From Hongsoonwoonella zoysiae (GTDB lineage: Bacteria; Pseudomonadota; Alphaproteobacteria; Rhizobiales; Stappiaceae): a stretch of DNA of 64,000 nt. A model generated the notes under the pieces. That model was given only the letters and a program-made list of their open reading frames with translations. It searched no databases and had not been told where the DNA came from. The translations under genes and the position numbers were made by a program. Below are positions 9,205 through 21,896 of this stretch, piece by piece; the stretch's first letter is position 1, and every line of letters starts with the position of its first letter. The DNA is taken from assembly GCF_013266695.1 (NCBI RefSeq), contig NZ_JABRXF010000001.1:2237736-2301735 (forward strand). The letters run 5' to 3'.

Positions 9205-10152
9205 TCACTCGCCTTTCAGGCGCTCGTCCAGCGCCCGTTCCAGCCGCAGGATCGCCGTGAACGGGCCTTCGCTCCGCACGAGTTCCGAGGGAATATCGCA
9301 AATTTCGACAGCGCGACGCCCGAAACTATCTCTCACGGCATCTTCCACCCATTTCAGGTGTTGCGCGGCGCGGCGGCGGTCAAGCTCTCCACCCGACCGG
9401 GACGCCGCCGAATGCGCATCACATGCCGCGACGAGCTCATCGAGCCCCGTCCCGTCGTTCGCCGAAACCATGACGACCTCCGGGGAAGGCCGGTCGTCCG
9501 AAAGCCGCGCGAGCGAAAGCGCGCCTTCCACGTCGGCGCGGGCGCGGCGTGCGGGCGCCCCCATGTCCGCCTTGGTGACGGCGACGACATCCGGAAGTTC
9601 CATGATGCCGGCCTTCATGAATTGCAGGCTGTCGCCGGAACCGGGCTGGATGCAAAGGATTACCGTGTCGACGGCGAAGGCGACATCGGCCTCCGACTGG
9701 CCGATGCCGACCGATTCCACGATCACCCTGTCCATCACGGCACGCATGAGCGCGATGCCGGCAACTGCATGGTCCGACAACCCGCCAAGACGGTCTCGCG
9801 CGGCCATGGAGCGCACGAAGACGCCGGTATCCTCGGGATCGGTGCGAAGTCTTGTACGGTCACCCAGAAGCGCGCCGCCGGAAACCTGTGAGGAGGGGTC
9901 GACCGCGATTATGCCGACCGTTTCGCCGCGCCCGCGAAAAATTGCGATGAGGGCGTTCGTCAGCGTGGATTTGCCCACGCCGGGCGGGCCGGTGAGGCCG
10001 ATGACGGTGCCTAGCGGGTCGACAGCCGCCTCATCGAGGAAGGCCGCGAGTTCCGCCGTGCCATTTTCCGTCTCGATGGCCGAAAGCGCGCGAGCGAGAC
10101 CCGCCTTGCCGCCGGCGCGCAATTCCGCAAGCGATTGCGGCCTTCGCTTCAT
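9205..10152 (-). CDS. meaB: MeaB-type GTPase (methylmalonyl-CoA mutase chaperone)
   Basis: 315 residues, G3E family P-loop GTPase that protects and reloads methylmalonyl-CoA mutase (also called ArgK, an old misnomer). Walker A is GPPGVGKS at residues 55-62, followed by the MeaB-typical AVDPSS and GALLGDRTR stretches and later VTKAD as guanine-specificity motif. ATG 10152 starts five bases after the ppdK stop; a longer frame upstream would run through ppdK and is rejected. The mutase itself is not in the window. It probably shares a transcript with ppdK. Confidence 0.93.
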   Translation of the reverse strand: MKRRPQSLAELRAGGKAGLARALSAIETENGTAELAAFLDEAAVDPLGTVIGLTGPPGVGKSTLTNALIAIFRGRGETVGIIAVDPSSQVSGGALLGDRTRLRTDPEDTGVFVRSMAARDRLGGLSDHAVAGIALMRAVMDRVIVESVGIGQSEADVAFAVDTVILCIQPGSGDSLQFMKAGIMELPDVVAVTKADMGAPARRARADVEGALSLARLSDDRPSPEVVMVSANDGTGLDELVAACDAHSAASRSGGELDRRRAAQHLKWVEDAVRDSFGRRAVEICDIPSELVRSEGPFTAILRLERALDERLKGE

Positions 10153-10157
10153 GCCGC

Positions 10158-12842
<2,685 letters not shown>

Positions 12843-13212
12843 CTGGTCCGCCCCCGTATGGCCAAGCATTTTCCGGCAATGCCAGCATTCATAATTCAAG
12901 CAATCGCCGCTACCATGCGTCATCCCTTAAATGATGCAGTGCGGGAAACAAAGTCGTTTTGCAAAACTTTTTGAAACCCGCTTGCCCAAAGAACCGGCGA
13001 AAATTCAAAGGAATGAAGAACTTGCGCGAGTCAGGCGGATCATATTACCGATTTTGATCGACGCGGGCCACAAGGCCACATTGACGCCATGCTGGGCGGT
13101 CATTGAAACTCAGGTTTATCTACGAGTCGGCCTCAACGCCGCTCCAATCCGGTTTCCCGATGGCCTGACCATCCTCACGGGCGCCGAAGACAACGAATGG
13201 ACGAATGTGCCG
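12843..13212. other. Divergent intergenic region between ppdK and the TPR gene
   Basis: 370 bases between diverging genes, so it should carry promoters for both. The segment near 12950-13080 is AT-richer than the flanks. An open frame continues upstream of the TPR gene to 12931 but encodes a sequence without signal peptide or recognisable features, so I treat it as non-coding. Confidence 0.5.
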
Positions 13213-15027
13213 ATGACGCGTGCCTCCTTCTCGACGACCAGCCCGAGCGCCCCCGGCTGCAAACGCCTGAAAGGGTTCCTGCTCGGCGCAGGCGCCGCCG
13301 CACTTGCGGGCGCGCTCATCGTTTGCGCGCCATCACCGCTGAAAGCGGAAGTGAACGATGCGGATGAAATCGGCACGGCGGAAGGGCTTCCGATCACGCT
13401 CAGCGGCAGCTATCTTTCAGGCCGCCTGGCCGGGCAAAGCCGCGATATCGCGAATGCCGCGGCGTTTTTTCAAGAAGCGCTCGATTCCGACCCCGGCAAC
13501 GCCTTTCTGCTCGACCGGACGTTCGTGCTACATGTGGCCAATGGAGACATCGACCGCGCGCTCGACCTCGCCGAACGGCTGACCGCCGACCAGCCCGACC
13601 ATTTCCTAGCCCGTATCGCGCTCGCGGCGGACGCCATCCACATGCAGGATTTCGACCGGGCCGTGAAGTTGCTGGACCGGGGCACGCGCGGGCCCCTGGC
13701 GGAGCTTACGGGCCGCCTCGTGCGAGCATGGGCGCTTGCGGCACAGGGCAAGACCGATCTTGCGCTTGAATCAATCGCCGCCCTTGACGGACCGGACTGG
13801 TTCAACGTCTTCACCACCCACCATGCCGGGCTGATTCAGGAACTCGCCGGGCGCAGCGACGCCGCGCTCGACAATTTCAACTCCGCCTATGCGGCTGACC
13901 CCGGCGCGCTCCGCGTGGTCGAGGCGCTGGCGCGGGCGAGGGCCAGGGCAGGCGACACGGCCGGCGCGCTCAAGGTGATCGACGGCTATCGCAAGATTAT
14001 TCCCGGGCACCCTGTCATGCGCGAGCTCAGGGCCGGGATCGAAGAGGGCGGCGAGATTGCGCCAATGGTCGATGCGCACGACCGGGGCGCCGCCGAAGTC
14101 CTCTACGGGCTGGGCGCCGCGCTTGGCCGCGACGGCGGCGAAGAACTTTCGGCGGCCTACCTGCAGCTTGCCATCCATCTCGACCCCAAGGCCGATATCG
14201 CGCTGATCGCGCTCGCCAACCTCTTCCAGCGGATCGACGATCAGGCCCGCTCCATCGAACTCCTGCAACGGGTGGATGACAAATCGCCTCTGAAGCGGGA
14301 TGCGGAAATCCAGGTCGGGCTCAATTTCAATTCCCTCGACAATCTGGATGAAGCGCGCGCGCACCTGCAAAAGCTCGTCGAAAGCGATCCGGGCGACCTG
14401 GAAGCCGTTACCGCGCTCGGAAACGTTTTACGCGCCCATCAGCTTTTCGAGGAAGCGGGGGAAGCCTATTCGCAAGGCATCGCCACGATCGACGCCGATC
14501 CGGCGGAGCGGAACTGGACGCTCTACTACTACCGGGGCATCTGCTATGAGCGCGTAAAGGAATGGGATGCGGCCGAGGCCGATTTCCGCAAGGCGCTTGC
14601 GCTTTCGACCGATCAACCGCTCGTTCTCAACTACCTCGGCTATTCGCTGGTCGACCGCGGCCTGAAGCTCGACGAGGCGCTCGGCATGATCCGCAAGGCC
14701 GTGGAGCTTCGCCCGCAGGACGGCTATATCGTGGACAGCCTGGGCTGGGCCTATTTCCGGCTCGGCCGCTACGAGGAGGCCGTGGTGGAACTGGAAAAGG
14801 CCGTTCAACTCCGCCCCGAGGACCCGATCATCAACGACCATCTGGGCGACGCCTACTGGCAGGTTGGACGCAGGCTCGAGGCACGCTTCCAGTGGAACCA
14901 CGCGCGCGACCTGAAGCCGGAGGAAGAGGACCTGGCGAAGATCCTCGACAAGATCGAAAACGGCCTGAGCGAAGCGAACACGGAAAACGGCGCGGTCACC
15001 GAGCCGGAGAAGAAGAACGGCGGCTAA
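13213..15027 (+). CDS. Tetratricopeptide-repeat protein with N-terminal signal/anchor
   Basis: 604 residues. A hydrophobic segment about 18-43 (FLLGAGAAALAGALIVCAPS) is followed by many TPR units covering most of the chain, with clear repeats such as NYLGYSLVDRGLKLDEALGM and SLGWAYFRLGRYEEAVVELE. The end is highly charged (EEEDLAKILDKIENG). TPR proteins serve as interaction scaffolds; with the export signal this one probably works at the periplasmic side of the envelope, but no partner can be named. ATG 13213 is chosen because it puts the hydrophobic segment at the N-terminus; the ribosome binding site is weak. ispE starts six bases after the stop. Confidence 0.85.
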   Translation: MTRASFSTTSPSAPGCKRLKGFLLGAGAAALAGALIVCAPSPLKAEVNDADEIGTAEGLPITLSGSYLSGRLAGQSRDIANAAAFFQEALDSDPGNAFLLDRTFVLHVANGDIDRALDLAERLTADQPDHFLARIALAADAIHMQDFDRAVKLLDRGTRGPLAELTGRLVRAWALAAQGKTDLALESIAALDGPDWFNVFTTHHAGLIQELAGRSDAALDNFNSAYAADPGALRVVEALARARARAGDTAGALKVIDGYRKIIPGHPVMRELRAGIEEGGEIAPMVDAHDRGAAEVLYGLGAALGRDGGEELSAAYLQLAIHLDPKADIALIALANLFQRIDDQARSIELLQRVDDKSPLKRDAEIQVGLNFNSLDNLDEARAHLQKLVESDPGDLEAVTALGNVLRAHQLFEEAGEAYSQGIATIDADPAERNWTLYYYRGICYERVKEWDAAEADFRKALALSTDQPLVLNYLGYSLVDRGLKLDEALGMIRKAVELRPQDGYIVDSLGWAYFRLGRYEEAVVELEKAVQLRPEDPIINDHLGDAYWQVGRRLEARFQWNHARDLKPEEEDLAKILDKIENGLSEANTENGAVTEPEKKNGG

Positions 15028-15033
15028 ACGCAC

Positions 15034-15942
15034 ATGCAGGCGGCAGGAGGCACTGGCGCATTGGATGCCGGAGGCATGCCGGCGGCGGAAATTGCAAGGG
15101 CAAAGGTCAATCTAGCGCTTCATGTGGCCGGGCAGCGCGGCGACGGCTACCACCTCCTCGACAGCCTCGTCGTGTTCCCCGATATCGGCGATGTGGTGTC
15201 GATTTCGCGTGACGGGAGCGGGCTGACGGTCGCCGGGCCTTACGAGCATGCGCTGCCCTGCAGCGGGAGAGGCGACAACCTCGTCATGAAAGCGGCGCGC
15301 CTGCTGGCCGAAGCCGCGGGGCGCGATTCTGGCGAAATCTCGTTGACGCTCGAAAAGATATTGCCGGTCGCATCGGGAATCGGTGGCGGGTCGGCGGATG
15401 CGGCGGCGGCCTTGCGCCTTCTGAGGCGCGTGTGGGCGCTGGACATTTCCGATAGCGCGTTATTGCAGTTGGCGCTGAAGCTCGGCGCGGATGTGCCGAT
15501 GTGCCTTTTGTCCGTGCCGGCAAGAGTTTCGGGCATAGGCGAAATCATCGATCCAGTGAGGACAATGCCCGCGTGCGGCATCGTACTGGTCAATCCGGGC
15601 GTGGAAGTGCCGACGCCGGAGGTTTTTCAGGCGCTCAGGCGACGGGACAATCAACCCCTGCCGGATGTTCCCGCCGCAGGCTTCCAGGAATTCGACGATC
15701 TCATCGGCTGGCTTCACGGAACGCGCAACGACCTTGCGGAAGCGGCAATGGACGTTGCACCCGGGATCGCCGAAGTGCTTTCCATGCTGGATGCGCAAGG
15801 GGAGGTGGCTTTCGCGCGCATGTCCGGTTCCGGCGCAACCTGCTTCGCCCTGACCTGGGACGTTGCGAAAGCCGAAGCGCTGTCGGCCAGAATCGCGGTC
15901 TCCCGTCCGCACTGGTGGGCGACCGCCGGTCGTATTACCTGA
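15034..15942 (+). CDS. ispE: 4-diphosphocytidyl-2-C-methyl-D-erythritol kinase
   Basis: 302 residues, GHMP kinase family; phosphorylates CDP-methylerythritol in the MEP route to isoprenoids. Visible motifs: ARAKVNLALHV with the substrate-binding lysine near the N-terminus, GDGYHLLDSL, the ATP loop PVASGIGGGSADAAAA, and MSGSGATCF near the C-terminus. The start is taken as ATG 15034; an ATG at 15076 also lies ahead of the conserved region but its GGAGG is only one base away. It is six bases downstream of the TPR gene. A polyprenyl diphosphate synthase that uses the pathway's products is encoded at 44755. Confidence 0.95.
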   Translation: MQAAGGTGALDAGGMPAAEIARAKVNLALHVAGQRGDGYHLLDSLVVFPDIGDVVSISRDGSGLTVAGPYEHALPCSGRGDNLVMKAARLLAEAAGRDSGEISLTLEKILPVASGIGGGSADAAAALRLLRRVWALDISDSALLQLALKLGADVPMCLLSVPARVSGIGEIIDPVRTMPACGIVLVNPGVEVPTPEVFQALRRRDNQPLPDVPAAGFQEFDDLIGWLHGTRNDLAEAAMDVAPGIAEVLSMLDAQGEVAFARMSGSGATCFALTWDVAKAEALSARIAVSRPHWWATAGRIT

Positions 15943-16470
15943 CGTTTCGTCGTCAAGCTCCTCATATATCGCTTCTTCGATTCTGGCGCGGGCACAGGCC
16001 ATGGCAAGCCTCGATCGGCGATTCCAGATCCTTCAACCTTCCCGCATTTCGCGAACATGCCTCATCAACGTGGGCGCCGTGCATGAAACCGCGTGCTTAT
16101 ACACAAACGCGTGAGATTTCTCAGCACCAATTATCCCGCTACGTAAAACTGGCGCGCGCCTCGATGGGTGAGTCGGAAGAGAGAAGGTCGACCGTAACGT
16201 TTTCAAATGATTATATAAAATCGCGCCAAAAATAAAATATCCGTGATTGCGACGTGATGTGCGTGTAGCAGCACGATGCCTTGTTGCAATGGAGCAACAG
16301 CCCCCCTCATACACAACGTCCAGCGGCTCAAGGTGATTGCAACGGCACGCATAAGCTGACTACAAAACGCCATGAGCTTCGCGGGGAGCGGGCTCTTTCG
16401 CATCGCGTTAGGCAGCGCTTGCCGCCAAAAGCGTGCAACAGCAACTGAATATGATCGAAAAGGTCAGGAC
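15943..16470. other. Long leader region upstream of the porin gene
   Basis: 528 bases without a supported gene. Composition drops in GC toward 16200-16260 (TTATATAAAATCGCGCC), which is a plausible location for the porin promoter. Open frames on both strands are short and have neither ribosome binding sites nor protein-like composition. A long untranslated leader or a small RNA cannot be excluded. Confidence 0.5.
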
Positions 16471-17742
16471 ATGAACATCAAGAGCATCCTTCTCGGCGCC
16501 GCGGCCGCTGCCGCTGCCGCTTCGGGCGCCCAGGCAGCCGATCTTCCGGCCGCTCCGGAGCCGGTCGATTACGTCCGCGTCTGCGACGCCTATGGCTCGG
16601 GCTTCTTCTATATGCCGGGCACCGAGACCTGCCTCAAGGTCGGCGGCCGTCTGCGCACGGAGTTCCGCTTCCGCAACTTCGCTGACGACGCTCCGCGCAA
16701 CCGGCTGGGTGACCAGACCGTGCTGAATGGCACGGGCTTCCAGACGAACGACCAGAACAGCACGCAGCTCCGCGCTCGCGGTTACATCCGCGTTGACGCC
16801 CGCACCCAGACCGAATATGGCCTGCTGCGCACCTACGTTTCGCTGCACAACCAGGTCGAAACCGGCACGTCCGGCACCACGCCGACCCTCGAGTACGGCT
16901 TCGTTCAGTTCGGTGGCCTGACCGCCGGCCGCGCGATCTCCATGTTCGAGTTCTTCACGGGTTACACCTTCGCCATCCCGCAGTCCTGGGGCGGCACCGA
17001 CATCTTCACCACCAACCTCTTCGCTTACACGCAGTCCTTCGGGAACGGCTTCTCGGCGACGATTTCGGTTGAAGATGGCCTGCAGAACCGCGGAAACATC
17101 GCTGTTGCGACGAACACTGCTCTGCAGTACACGACGACAGGCGCCGGTCGTATCGGCGACAGCTACGGCGGACATCGCCTGCCGGACTTCGTCGCCAACC
17201 TGCGCGTCGACCAGGGTTGGGGTTCTGCTCAGCTCATGGGTGTCCTGCACCAGGTGTGGAACGATGAAGCTTCCAGCGCCGCTTTCGGCACCGAGTCCGA
17301 GCTTGGTTGGGGCATTGCCGGTGGTGTGCTGATCAACACGCCGTTTATCGCTCCGGGCGACCAGATCGCTTTCCAGGTTGGTTACGGTGAAGGTGCTTCC
17401 GGCTACATCGTCTCCGGCGTGCCGAACCTGACCGACGGCGTGATCGACGCCAGCGGCGACATCGAGCTGACCGAAGCCTTCTCCATCGGCGGTGGTTTCA
17501 CCCACAACTGGACGTCGCATTGGAGCACGAACTTCAACGTCAACTACACCGACATTGATGTTTCCGAAGGCAACAATCTCGATCTCGAGACGACCTCGGT
17601 CCAGGGCAACCTGGTGTGGAGCCCGGCCAGCGGCTTCCTCATCGGCGCCGAGCTGAACTACACCTACCGTGACTGGGGTGGGAACGCCATCGAGGACAGC
17701 GACCAGCTGACCGCCGCGATCCGCGTGCAGCGCACGTTCTGA
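16471..17742 (+). CDS. Outer-membrane porin, Omp2/Porin_2 family
   Basis: 423 residues with a signal peptide (MNKS-like start MNIKSILLGAAAAAAAASGA, cleavage after AQA) and the hallmark N-terminus of rhizobial/Brucella porins: PVDYVRVCDAYGSGFFYMPG, GTETCLKVGGRLRTEFRF, with the two conserved cysteines. The rest alternates as expected for a 16-stranded beta barrel and ends in a terminal aromatic residue (VQRTF), the signal for BAM insertion. ATG 16471 follows AGGTCAGGAC. The gene stands alone and is followed by two hairpins. Codon choice is strongly biased (GGC, ACC, GTC, CTG), which fits a highly expressed protein. Confidence 0.95.
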   Translation: MNIKSILLGAAAAAAAASGAQAADLPAAPEPVDYVRVCDAYGSGFFYMPGTETCLKVGGRLRTEFRFRNFADDAPRNRLGDQTVLNGTGFQTNDQNSTQLRARGYIRVDARTQTEYGLLRTYVSLHNQVETGTSGTTPTLEYGFVQFGGLTAGRAISMFEFFTGYTFAIPQSWGGTDIFTTNLFAYTQSFGNGFSATISVEDGLQNRGNIAVATNTALQYTTTGAGRIGDSYGGHRLPDFVANLRVDQGWGSAQLMGVLHQVWNDEASSAAFGTESELGWGIAGGVLINTPFIAPGDQIAFQVGYGEGASGYIVSGVPNLTDGVIDASGDIELTEAFSIGGGFTHNWTSHWSTNFNVNYTDIDVSEGNNLDLETTSVQGNLVWSPASGFLIGAELNYTYRDWGGNAIEDSDQLTAAIRVQRTF

Positions 17743-17766
17743 TCCGCTTGACGAAAAAGACTTCGC

Positions 17767-17790
17767 GACCCGGCATTCCTCCGCCGGGTC
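17767..17790 (+). terminator. Hairpin after the porin gene
   Basis: GACCCGGC (17767-17774) pairs perfectly with GCCGGGTC (17783-17790), loop of eight bases. There is no following T run, so it may protect the 3' end or work with the second hairpin downstream. Confidence 0.45.
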
Positions 17791-17848
17791 CGAAAACCTG
17801 AAAAGGGAAATTACGGCCTGAGCGCCGGAGCCTCTTTTCAGTCAATCA

Positions 17849-17876
17849 GGCCCGCTGGCTTCCAACCCAGCGGGCC
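17849..17876 (+). terminator. Strong hairpin after the porin gene
   Basis: GGCCCGCTGG (17849-17858) pairs perfectly with CCAGCGGGCC (17867-17876) across an eight-base loop, followed by TCCCCTTATC. It is the likely end of the porin transcript although the T tract is poor. Confidence 0.6.
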
Positions 17877-18048
17877 TCCCCTTATCAGGGGGATCTTTCG
17901 GGCCTGGATTTTCGGTTTTTCGTTCGACCCGGGCGTATCCTGGAATGCGGCGCTGCAAAAACCATTGGCGATCTAACATCGCCGGGTGTAAACCGGTTTC
18001 CGCCGGGTTCGGCCGGCGTTCATCTGGAACAGCAATCGCGTCCGGTTC

Positions 18049-19494
18049 GTGCCCAACCTTCGTCCCGTCTTCAATATCCTCGGGCTTTTGATTTTCGGCC
18101 TTGGCGCCGGGATGCTGCTGCCGGCAGCCGTTGACGTGGCAGCGCGCAACCCGGACTGGCAGGCCTTTGTCATTTCAGCACTTGCAACATCTCTTTGCGG
18201 CCTGCTGCTCGCCGTCGCCTGTTCAGGCTATCTGAAGGAAGGGTTGACGATCCGCCAGGCGTTTCTGCTGACGGGGTTCGCCTGGCTGGTGCTGCCGGCG
18301 TTCGGTGCGCTGCCGTTTCTCTGGCTCGGGATCTCCTACACCGACGCTGTGTTTGAAGCCGTTTCGGGGTTTACCACGACGGGTTCGACGATCCTGACGG
18401 GCCTCGATGGTTTGCCGCCCGGCCTTTTGCTTTGGCGTTCGGTCCTGCAGTGGATGGGCGGGGTCGGCATCATCGTCATGGCGCTGGTGTTACTGCCTTA
18501 TCTGCAAGTCGGCGGCATGCAGCTCTTCAAGACCGAAAGTTCCGACCAGGGCGAGAAGGTGGTTGCGCGCTCTGCCGATCTCGTGCGCCTTATCGCGCTG
18601 GTCTATGTGGGCCTGACGGCGCTTTGCGCGGTGCTTTACTGGATCACCGGCATGGATGCCTTCGATGCCGTGAACCACGCCATGACGACGCTTTCAACCG
18701 GTGGCTATTCCACTCATGACGCGTCCTTCGGCTATTTCACCAATCCCCTGACGGCGTGGGTATGTGTCGTCTTCATGCTTGCCGGCGCCTTTCCCTTCAG
18801 CATCCTGATACAGGCGATACGCGGGAGGCCGCTGCTGATCTGGCAGGACGCACAGGTGCGGGCACTCGTCGCGATGCTGGCGGTCATCTCCTTCGTGGCG
18901 GCGGTCTATCTCGGCCTTCACCTGAAGATCGGCCTGCATGAAGCGCTTTTGCGTACGGCGTTCAATTTCACTTCTATCGTCACCACCACCGGCTTCGCCT
19001 TAGGCGATTATTCGGCCTGGGGCGCGCCGATCGTCGGCATCGCGCTTGTGCTCACGTTTTCGGGCGGCTGTACGGGATCGACATCGGGCGGGATCAAGAT
19101 GTTCCGCTTCATCATCTTCTTCGGTACGCTGCGCAACCACATGCGCATGATGGTGCGCGCGCACCGCGTCGTTTCCACACGCTACATGGGAACGAGGGTG
19201 ACGCCGGACATTGCCTTTTCGGTCCTTGCCTTCCTTGTCGCCTATCTCGGCTCCGTCGGTATCATCACCTTGCTGCTGACCTTCTTCGGCCTCGATCTCC
19301 TGACGGCGATCACGGGGGCTGCGACGGCCATCGGCAATGTCGGTCCCGGCCTCGGCGAAATCATCGGTCCGGCGGGAAATTTCTCCTCCCTGCCGGACGA
19401 TGCCAAATGGGTGCTGTCTCTTGCCATGCTGCTTGGCCGTCTTGAGCTGTTCACGGTGATCGTGCTGCTCGATCCCGAGTTCTGGTCGCGGTAA
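18049..19494 (+). CDS. trkH: TrkH family potassium uptake protein (copy 1)
   Basis: 481 residues, very hydrophobic, built from four membrane-pore-membrane units. Pore-loop signatures are visible in order: [30 protein letters not shown] and IGNVGPGLG, each providing the filter glycine. TrkH forms the ion-conducting dimer of the Trk potassium uptake system, normally gated by cytosolic TrkA, which is not in this window. The start is GTG 18049, matching the start of copy 2 (both begin LRPV-NILG within a few residues). It is followed after 153 bases by a second, homologous gene in the same orientation. Confidence 0.92.
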   Translation: MPNLRPVFNILGLLIFGLGAGMLLPAAVDVAARNPDWQAFVISALATSLCGLLLAVACSGYLKEGLTIRQAFLLTGFAWLVLPAFGALPFLWLGISYTDAVFEAVSGFTTTGSTILTGLDGLPPGLLLWRSVLQWMGGVGIIVMALVLLPYLQVGGMQLFKTESSDQGEKVVARSADLVRLIALVYVGLTALCAVLYWITGMDAFDAVNHAMTTLSTGGYSTHDASFGYFTNPLTAWVCVVFMLAGAFPFSILIQAIRGRPLLIWQDAQVRALVAMLAVISFVAAVYLGLHLKIGLHEALLRTAFNFTSIVTTTGFALGDYSAWGAPIVGIALVLTFSGGCTGSTSGGIKMFRFIIFFGTLRNHMRMMVRAHRVVSTRYMGTRVTPDIAFSVLAFLVAYLGSVGIITLLLTFFGLDLLTAITGAATAIGNVGPGLGEIIGPAGNFSSLPDDAKWVLSLAMLLGRLELFTVIVLLDPEFWSR

Positions 19495-19647
19495 GGCTTG
19501 GTTCGAGCGTCTTTAGCGCAACGCTTGCGCAATTATTCGCGCATTGCAGTTGCATTGCGTCGTTTGCGCCTTGCCCCTCCATCCGGCACCGGCCTAAGGT
19601 GCCGCCCCTTGACAGCGTTTTCAATCCGGACCTGAGACGACCGCCAC

Positions 19648-21093
19648 GTGCTCTCGCTTCGCCCTGTTCTCAACATCCTCGGTTTTCTCTACGTGGGTCT
19701 TGCAACGGCGATGCTGATTCCGGCCGTGGTGGACCTTGCCGCGCGAAACGCCGACTGGCAGGCCTTCATCTTCTCGGCACTGATCACCGGTCTCATCGGC
19801 CTTCTCCTTTCCGTGGCGCTCGGCGGGGCGCTTTCGGAAGGGCTCAACACGCGCCAGACCTTCGTGCTTACGACGCTTGCCTGGATGACGCTGCCGGCCT
19901 TCGGCGCGCTTCCGTTCCTGTGGCTTGGCGTGGGGTACGCCGATGCTGTCTTCGAGGCGGTGTCGGGTTTCACGACGACCGGATCGACGGTGCTGAGCGG
20001 GCTCGATTCGCTTCCCCCCGGCCTTCTGGTCTGGCGCTCGCTCATGCAATGGATGGGCGGCGTGGGCATCGTCGTCATGGCGATCGTGCTTCTGCCGTTC
20101 CTGAGGATCGGCGGCATGCAGCTTTTCCAGACGGAAAGCTCCGACCGAAGCGAAAAGATCGTCTCGCGCTCGGTCGAGCTTATCCGGTTGATCGGCCTGT
20201 CGTATCTGTTTCTGACAACATGCTGTATCTTCGCCTATTGGGGGACGGGCATGTCTCCTTTCGACGCCATCAACCACGCTTTCACGACGATCGCCACCGG
20301 TGGCTATTCCACCCACGACGTGTCCTTCGGCTATTTCAAGAACCCGGCAACGGCGTGGTTCGCCGTGCTTTTCATGATCGTGGGCGCGCTGCCTTTCGTG
20401 CTTCTGATTCAGGCGCTCAGGGGCCAGCCGCTGATGCTTTGGCGCGACCCGCAGGTGCGCGCATTCATGGGCTTCGTCATCATCGTTTCGCTTTGCGTGA
20501 CGATTTACCTTGGCGTCAAGCATCGTGTGCCGTTCGACGATGCGCTTTTGATGTCGACCTTCAACATGATCTCCGTCGTCACGGGCACGGGCTACGCGTA
20601 TGGCGACTATACGACCTGGGGGGCGCCCATCGTCGTGCTGGCGCTTTTGCTGAAGTTCGTCGGCGGCTGCACCGGATCGACGACGGGCGGGATCAAGGTG
20701 TTCCGCTTCCTCGTCTTCTTCGGCACGGTGCGCGCGCATCTGCGGCGGATGGTGCGGCCGAACCGCGTCATTTCGGAGGAATACGGCGCAAGCCGGCTGA
20801 CGTCGGAGCTGTCTTTTTCGGTGCTCGCGTTCCTCGTGGTCTATATGGGTGCGGTCGGCATCTTCACGCTGATCCTGTCGACCTTCGACCTCGATCTCGT
20901 CACCGCGCTTTCTGCGGCGGCAACGGCTGTGGGTAACGTCGGCCCCGGCCTCGGCCCCATCATCGGCCCCACCGGCAACTTCGCGCCACTCCCGGACGGG
21001 GCGAAATGGATCCTTTCGTTCGCCATGCTGATCGGGCGCCTTGAACTTTTCACCGTCATCATTCTGCTCGATCCGGATTTCTGGTCGCGCTGA
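19648..21093 (+). CDS. trkH: TrkH family potassium uptake protein (copy 2)
   Basis: 481 residues, exactly the same length as copy 1 and aligning with it end to end without obvious gaps; pore-loop motifs are [30 protein letters not shown] and VGNVGPGLG. Differences are spread through the chain, including the third loop (TTTGF in copy 1, TGTGY here), so the copies are not recent. Start is GTG 19648 ([15 protein letters not shown]). Together the pair looks like a tandem duplication that has been kept; possible reasons are different ion selectivity or heterodimer formation, both inference. Confidence 0.92.
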   Translation: MLSLRPVLNILGFLYVGLATAMLIPAVVDLAARNADWQAFIFSALITGLIGLLLSVALGGALSEGLNTRQTFVLTTLAWMTLPAFGALPFLWLGVGYADAVFEAVSGFTTTGSTVLSGLDSLPPGLLVWRSLMQWMGGVGIVVMAIVLLPFLRIGGMQLFQTESSDRSEKIVSRSVELIRLIGLSYLFLTTCCIFAYWGTGMSPFDAINHAFTTIATGGYSTHDVSFGYFKNPATAWFAVLFMIVGALPFVLLIQALRGQPLMLWRDPQVRAFMGFVIIVSLCVTIYLGVKHRVPFDDALLMSTFNMISVVTGTGYAYGDYTTWGAPIVVLALLLKFVGGCTGSTTGGIKVFRFLVFFGTVRAHLRRMVRPNRVISEEYGASRLTSELSFSVLAFLVVYMGAVGIFTLILSTFDLDLVTALSAAATAVGNVGPGLGPIIGPTGNFAPLPDGAKWILSFAMLIGRLELFTVIILLDPDFWSR

Positions 21094-21118
21094 ACTTTTT
21101 TCCCTGGAGGGTATCTTC

Positions 21119-21826
21119 GTGCGATTTCCCGCTCCACTCGTCTCCGGCCGTCTTGTCAAACGCTACAAAAGGTTTCTGGCCGATGTGGTGCTTGACGAAT
21201 CGGGGGAGGAAATTACCGCGCATTGCGCCAACCCCGGCTCCATGCTGGGGCTGAACGCACCGGGGGCGCGCGTGTGGCTGTCACGCTCGGACAATCCTGC
21301 GCGCAAGCTCAAATTCTCCTGGGAACTGGTGGAGGCGGATGGCGCGCTCGTTGGCATCAATACCGCCCATCCCAACGGCCTTGTCGAAGAGGCGCTGAAG
21401 GCCGGGCGCATAGAAGCGCTCAGCCGGTTCGCGGAGTTGAAACGCGAGGTGAAATACGGCAGGAACTCGCGCATCGACATTCTGCTGACCGGCGATGATG
21501 GCGCCAGGACCTATGTGGAGGTCAAGAACGTCCACCTGATGCGTGAAGGCGGGCTTGCGGAATTTCCCGATTCGGTGACCGCGCGCGGGGCGAAGCATCT
21601 GGTCGAGATGGGCGATATGGTCGCCGAAGGTCACCGCGCCGCAATGGTCTATCTGGTCCAGCGGCCGGACTGCGATGTCTTGAGGCTCGCCCGCGACATC
21701 GACCCGGCCTATGGCGAGGCGTTCGACACGGCCCGCGAACGCGGCGTGGAAATCCATGCCATCGGCTGCAGCATTTCGCCGGAGGAAATCATCGCCGACC
21801 GCCATGTGCGGATCGACGAGGGGTAG
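21119..21826 (+). CDS. sfsA: SfsA family DNA/RNA-binding nuclease-like protein
   Basis: 235 residues. SfsA (sugar fermentation stimulation protein) carries an N-terminal OB-like fold and a C-terminal nuclease-like fold; conserved stretches here are [39 protein letters not shown] and [13 protein letters not shown]. The E-x-K of YVEVKN is part of the nuclease-like site. I choose GTG 21119 because GGAGGG lies eight bases upstream, rather than an earlier in-frame ATG at 21041 inside trkH copy 2. The gene is 25 bases after that trkH and ends in a clear terminator. Confidence 0.92.
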   Translation: MRFPAPLVSGRLVKRYKRFLADVVLDESGEEITAHCANPGSMLGLNAPGARVWLSRSDNPARKLKFSWELVEADGALVGINTAHPNGLVEEALKAGRIEALSRFAELKREVKYGRNSRIDILLTGDDGARTYVEVKNVHLMREGGLAEFPDSVTARGAKHLVEMGDMVAEGHRAAMVYLVQRPDCDVLRLARDIDPAYGEAFDTARERGVEIHAIGCSISPEEIIADRHVRIDEG

Positions 21827-21836
21827 ATGCATGAAG

Positions 21837-21879
21837 CCTCAGCCTTTGAAACGATTATGTTTCAGGGACTGAGGTTTTT
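21837..21879 (+). terminator. Intrinsic terminator after sfsA
   Basis: Long hairpin with outer stem CCTCAG (21837-21842)/CTGAGG and inner stem TGAAAC/GTTTCA around loop GATTAT, followed by TTTTTC. It lies ten bases after the sfsA stop. Confidence 0.85.
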
Positions 21880-21896
21880 CGGCCCGCCAGCGGAAT

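Noticed and set aside
12931..13212. N-terminal extension of the TPR protein by 94 codons
   Set aside because: The extra sequence has no signal or domain, the hydrophobic export segment would no longer be N-terminal, and the likely start is ATG 13213.
16033..16314. Minus-strand frame in the porin leader
   Set aside because: No ribosome binding site, unusual composition rich in Arg and Ser, and no plausible function; probably chance.
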